From Paenibacillus sambharensis (GTDB lineage: Bacteria; Bacillota; Bacilli; Paenibacillales; Paenibacillaceae): 64,000 bases of DNA. Below the pieces are notes generated by a model. The model saw only the letters and a list, made by a program, of their open reading frames with translations, was not told the DNA's origin and did no database searches. The stretch covers positions 124,001 through 188,000 of the forward strand of contig NZ_QKRB01000055.1 of assembly GCF_003233845.1 (NCBI RefSeq). Reading direction: 5' to 3'. The translations under genes and the position numbers were made by a program. Each line of letters starts with the position of its first letter. Position 1 is the first letter of the stretch. Shown here piece by piece: positions 61,704-64,000 of the stretch.

Positions 61704-64000
61704 TTATTCAGGCAGGTGTACGGACTCTCCCCCGTCAAAGAAAAAGACGTGTCGCTCCGTTACCCGCTTGCCAAGTATCCGGCCCACCGCTTCAGCGTAC
61801 AGCTCCATCTGGAAACGATGCCGATTGGCCGCCTGTTCATAAGCTCCGTTTATGATCCGGTCCGTCTTATAGTCGAGCAGCACAAGCCCCTGCTCATCCT
61901 CGAATAAACAGTCCACCACACCCTGAATGAAGACCGGCTCCTCCGCTGATTTGCCGTCCAGGACAGCAGGGTGCACGACCTTGGCAGGCACAGTACAGCT
62001 GAACGGCAGCTCCCGCTTGATCCAGGAAGCCTTCATCATTCTCTGCCCCAGTTTGCTTGCATAGAAGGCGGCAATCGTATCCGCATCAACCGCCTCAGCC
62101 TGCGCGGGTCTCAGCAGCTGGCGCAGCACCATATCCGCGACCAGAGTCCGGATTGTATCCGCATCCTTGGGCCCTTCCAGCGGCAGGACCTGCATGACCA
62201 AGTGGCTGACGGTGCCGCGTTCCGCTGCGGTCAGCGTTCTGGCCTCCATGAAGCGGGGCCGGCGAAGCCGGAATGCTCCGGCAGGAGCCGGGAGTTCCGC
62301 CGCCCGCTGGGAATCCGGCAGCTGCCTGTCTTCAGAGAGCGTCTCCAGGCTTTCGGCATTCGCGGCATGCTGCGCTTCCGCTGTGAGCCGTTTCAGTTCA
62401 GTGACCGACGTCTTCGCCGCAATGGTTGTTGCCGACTCATAGGCGTACCGCCAGGACAGTCTTTCCTCGACAAGAGCAGCGTCTGCCGAGCTCTCGACCA
62501 GCCCTCCTCCCTGGAGCGCTTCAAGCCGTTCCTCCATCCATGCCGCTTCGGTCTCGTCCGGCTCTGCGGCAGCCGCTGCCGCTTCAAGTCCAAAGACGGC
62601 TGCCGGAGCGACACCGATACGCCAGCCTCTGACTTTAACCGAATCTCCGGCATCATCTGCTGCGAGCTCGGTATCCGCCGACGGTATTCCATGAGCGGCT
62701 GCAAGCGGCATAATCCAATCCAAATACCGCTTCGCAGCAGACAGCTCGTGGCTCGGAAGGCGGCCGCCTTCCGCTCCAGCCGCCGTACCCTGCCAGCGTT
62801 CCATCGCCCTGGCGGAATCCGCTACGCTGCCCAGCAGAATCATTTTCTCCTTCGGCCTTGTCATCGCCACATACAGGACACGCATCTCCTCAGCCAGCGT
62901 CTCCATGCGCATCCGTCTCTTAACCGCCATATGCGGCAGCGTCGGGTAGCTGATCCGCAGGTCTGTATCAATAAACTTGGGGCCAAAGCCAAGCTGCTTG
63001 TGGAGCAGAAAGGAACCGTTCAAGTCCTGCATGTTGAACATCTTCCCCAGCCCGGCTGCAAATACGACCGGAAACTCAAGCCCCTTGCTCTTGTGAATGG
63101 ACATGATCCGAACGACATCCTCCTGTTCGCCAAGCGCCCTGGCCGTGCCGAGATCGCCTCCGCTGTCGCGCATACGGTCAATGAACCGCAGGAAGCGGAA
63201 CAGCCCCCGGAAGGAAGTCGCCTCATACTGGCGGGCGCGATCATGCAGAGCGCGCAGATTCGCCTGGCGCTGCTGGCCTCCGGGCAGCCCTCCGACAAGA
63301 TCGAAGAACCCGGTCTCCCGGTAAATACGCCAGAGCAGATCGGCAAGCGATCCCTGACGCGCTTCATTGCGCCATACTGCCAGCCGTTCCAAGAAAAGCA
63401 TCAGCTTGTGATGCGTATCCTCCGGCAGCATCGACTGCTCGACCGCCCTGCAGACAGCTTCATAGTAAGGCCCCTTGCCCGCATGTATCCGGATTCGGGC
63501 AAGCTCCTCTGCCGTCAAACCGAATAACGGCGACCGCAGTGTGCCGGCCAGCGGTATGTCCTGGTACGGATTGTCAATGACCCGCAGCAGAGAAATCATA
63601 ATTTCGACTTCTGTCGCTTCAAAATAGCCGCTGCTCAGCTCCGCATAAGCCGGAATCCCCTGTGCCTGCAGCTCTTCTACGAGCACCGGAGCCCAGCTCC
63701 GGGTTGCCCGCAGCAATATGACAATATCCCGCCACTGCAGCTTCCGGTGCACACCCTGCTTGCCGTCGAATACACGCAGCGGAGGCTCGCCCGCTGCCGG
63801 GTCACCGTCCATCAGCCTGCGGATACGGGAGGCAATCCAGCGGGCCTCCAGCTGTGCCGTCTGCATGTCCGCAACAGCCTCCGCAGCCTTCCTGTCCGTA
63901 AGATCCTCATCAGCGGCAGCTGCCTCAGCCTGCTCCTCCCCGTCCTGCGGCCTGCCTCTGTCAATAATGACACACTCCACTTCATAGGCGGGCGCCTCCT
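61704..64000 (-). CDS. addA: ATP-dependent helicase/nuclease subunit A (AddA), N-terminus cut by window edge
   Basis: C-terminal 765 codons of the AddAB recombination nuclease-helicase; the frame is open to base 64000. UvrD-type helicase motifs are visible (MSIHKSKGLEFPVVF, then LYVAMTRPKEKMIL), with the RecB-family nuclease domain at the end: GVVDCLFEDEQ and LLDYKTDRI hold the catalytic Asp and Lys. An Ala/Glu-rich linker of about 200 residues separates them. AddB would be expected beyond the right edge. Confidence 0.95.
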   Translation of the reverse strand, partial: EAPAYEVECVIIDRGRPQDGEEQAEAAAADEDLTDRKAAEAVADMQTAQLEARWIASRIRRLMDGDPAAGEPPLRVFDGKQGVHRKLQWRDIVILLRATRSWAPVLVEELQAQGIPAYAELSSGYFEATEVEIMISLLRVIDNPYQDIPLAGTLRSPLFGLTAEELARIRIHAGKGPYYEAVCRAVEQSMLPEDTHHKLMLFLERLAVWRNEARQGSLADLLWRIYRETGFFDLVGGLPGGQQRQANLRALHDRARQYEATSFRGLFRFLRFIDRMRDSGGDLGTARALGEQEDVVRIMSIHKSKGLEFPVVFAAGLGKMFNMQDLNGSFLLHKQLGFGPKFIDTDLRISYPTLPHMAVKRRMRMETLAEEMRVLYVAMTRPKEKMILLGSVADSARAMERWQGTAAGAEGGRLPSHELSAAKRYLDWIMPLAAAHGIPSADTELAADDAGDSVKVRGWRIGVAPAAVFGLEAAAAAAEPDETEAAWMEERLEALQGGGLVESSADAALVEERLSWRYAYESATTIAAKTSVTELKRLTAEAQHAANAESLETLSEDRQLPDSQRAAELPAPAGAFRLRRPRFMEARTLTAAERGTVSHLVMQVLPLEGPKDADTIRTLVADMVLRQLLRPAQAEAVDADTIAAFYASKLGQRMMKASWIKRELPFSCTVPAKVVHPAVLDGKSAEEPVFIQGVVDCLFEDEQGLVLLDYKTDRIINGAYEQAANRHRFQMELYAEAVGRILGKRVTERHVFFFDGGESVHLPE

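Noticed and set aside
61971-63527. 518-codon plus-strand frame opposite addA
   Set aside because: Antisense shadow in GC-rich sequence; addA on the minus strand is certain from its helicase and nuclease motifs.
1-64000. CRISPR arrays, prophage, tRNA or rRNA genes, intact transposons
   Set aside because: No regularly spaced repeats, integrase, phage structural genes, transposase or tRNA-like cloverleaf sequences were recognised.

Overview
The window reads as a stretch of core chromosome from a spore-forming, bacillithiol-making member of the Bacillales, most likely Paenibacillus or a close relative. The evidence is the gene order, which follows Bacillus subtilis over long runs (mraZ-rsmH-ftsL-pbpB-spoVD; rpsU-yqeY-nfeD-floA-yqfC-yqfD-phoH-pgpH-ybeY-dgkA-cdd-era-yqzL-recO-glyQS-ppsR-yqxD-dnaG-sigA-trmK-nif3; addA-sbcD-sbcC). 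It also holds sporulation genes (spoVD, yqfC, yqfD, an RsfA/GerR regulator, ylaJ). Base composition is above 50% GC by eye, higher than Bacillus, and the RNase P RNA looks A-type rather than the B-type of B. subtilis. Species assignment is inference.

Layout. 1-5.9 kb: the division and cell-wall (dcw) cluster on the minus strand, with a row of putative MraZ boxes before mraZ. 6-12 kb: a DUF3243 gene, adenosylhomocysteinase ahcY, then bshC, a DUF3397 membrane gene, a ketopantoate reductase and an RsfA/GerR-type regulator, all minus. 12.2-17.7 kb: mixed-strand genes (DUF2626 protein, MidA-type methyltransferase, a secreted coiled-coil protein, an orphan, the PIN-PhoH ATPase YlaK and the lipoprotein YlaJ). 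17.7-22.4 kb: an FMN-binding-fold protein, an LCP ligase, YlaH, typA and a LiaF-like membrane protein. 22.5-30.2 kb: a TerC-family membrane protein, thiI with its cysteine desulfurase, an SLT transglycosylase, small DUF genes and a secreted or surface subtilase. 30.3-30.7 kb: rnpB. 30.8-53.5 kb: the long nif3-to-rpsU segment, entirely on the minus strand, holding replication and transcription initiation (dnaG, sigA), glycyl-tRNA synthetase under a T-box, era/ybeY/cdd/dgkA, c-di-AMP turnover (pgpH), sporulation membrane proteins and a SigW-type nfeD-floA operon. 53.6-64 kb: a HIT protein, a small Sm-like-looking protein, an FAD oxidoreductase, and sbcC-sbcD-addA for DNA end processing (addA cut by the window end).

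Regulatory sites readable from sequence include SigA promoters before rpsU, the glyQS T-box, rnpB and the DUF2626 gene; a match to the SigW promoter (TGAAAC-N16-CGTA) before nfeD; a SigE-like promoter before yqfC; a glycine T-box; and many intrinsic terminators, two of which contain the stop codon of the gene they end.

I see no prophage, CRISPR array, tRNA, rRNA or intact insertion sequence. I did not find a convincing new multi-gene system. The points most worth a second look are the uncharacterised third gene of the SigW/flotillin operon, an SD-sequestering hairpin before a DUF1540 gene, the A-type rnpB, the absence of ccpN at its usual place, and several Paenibacillus-type orphan proteins.
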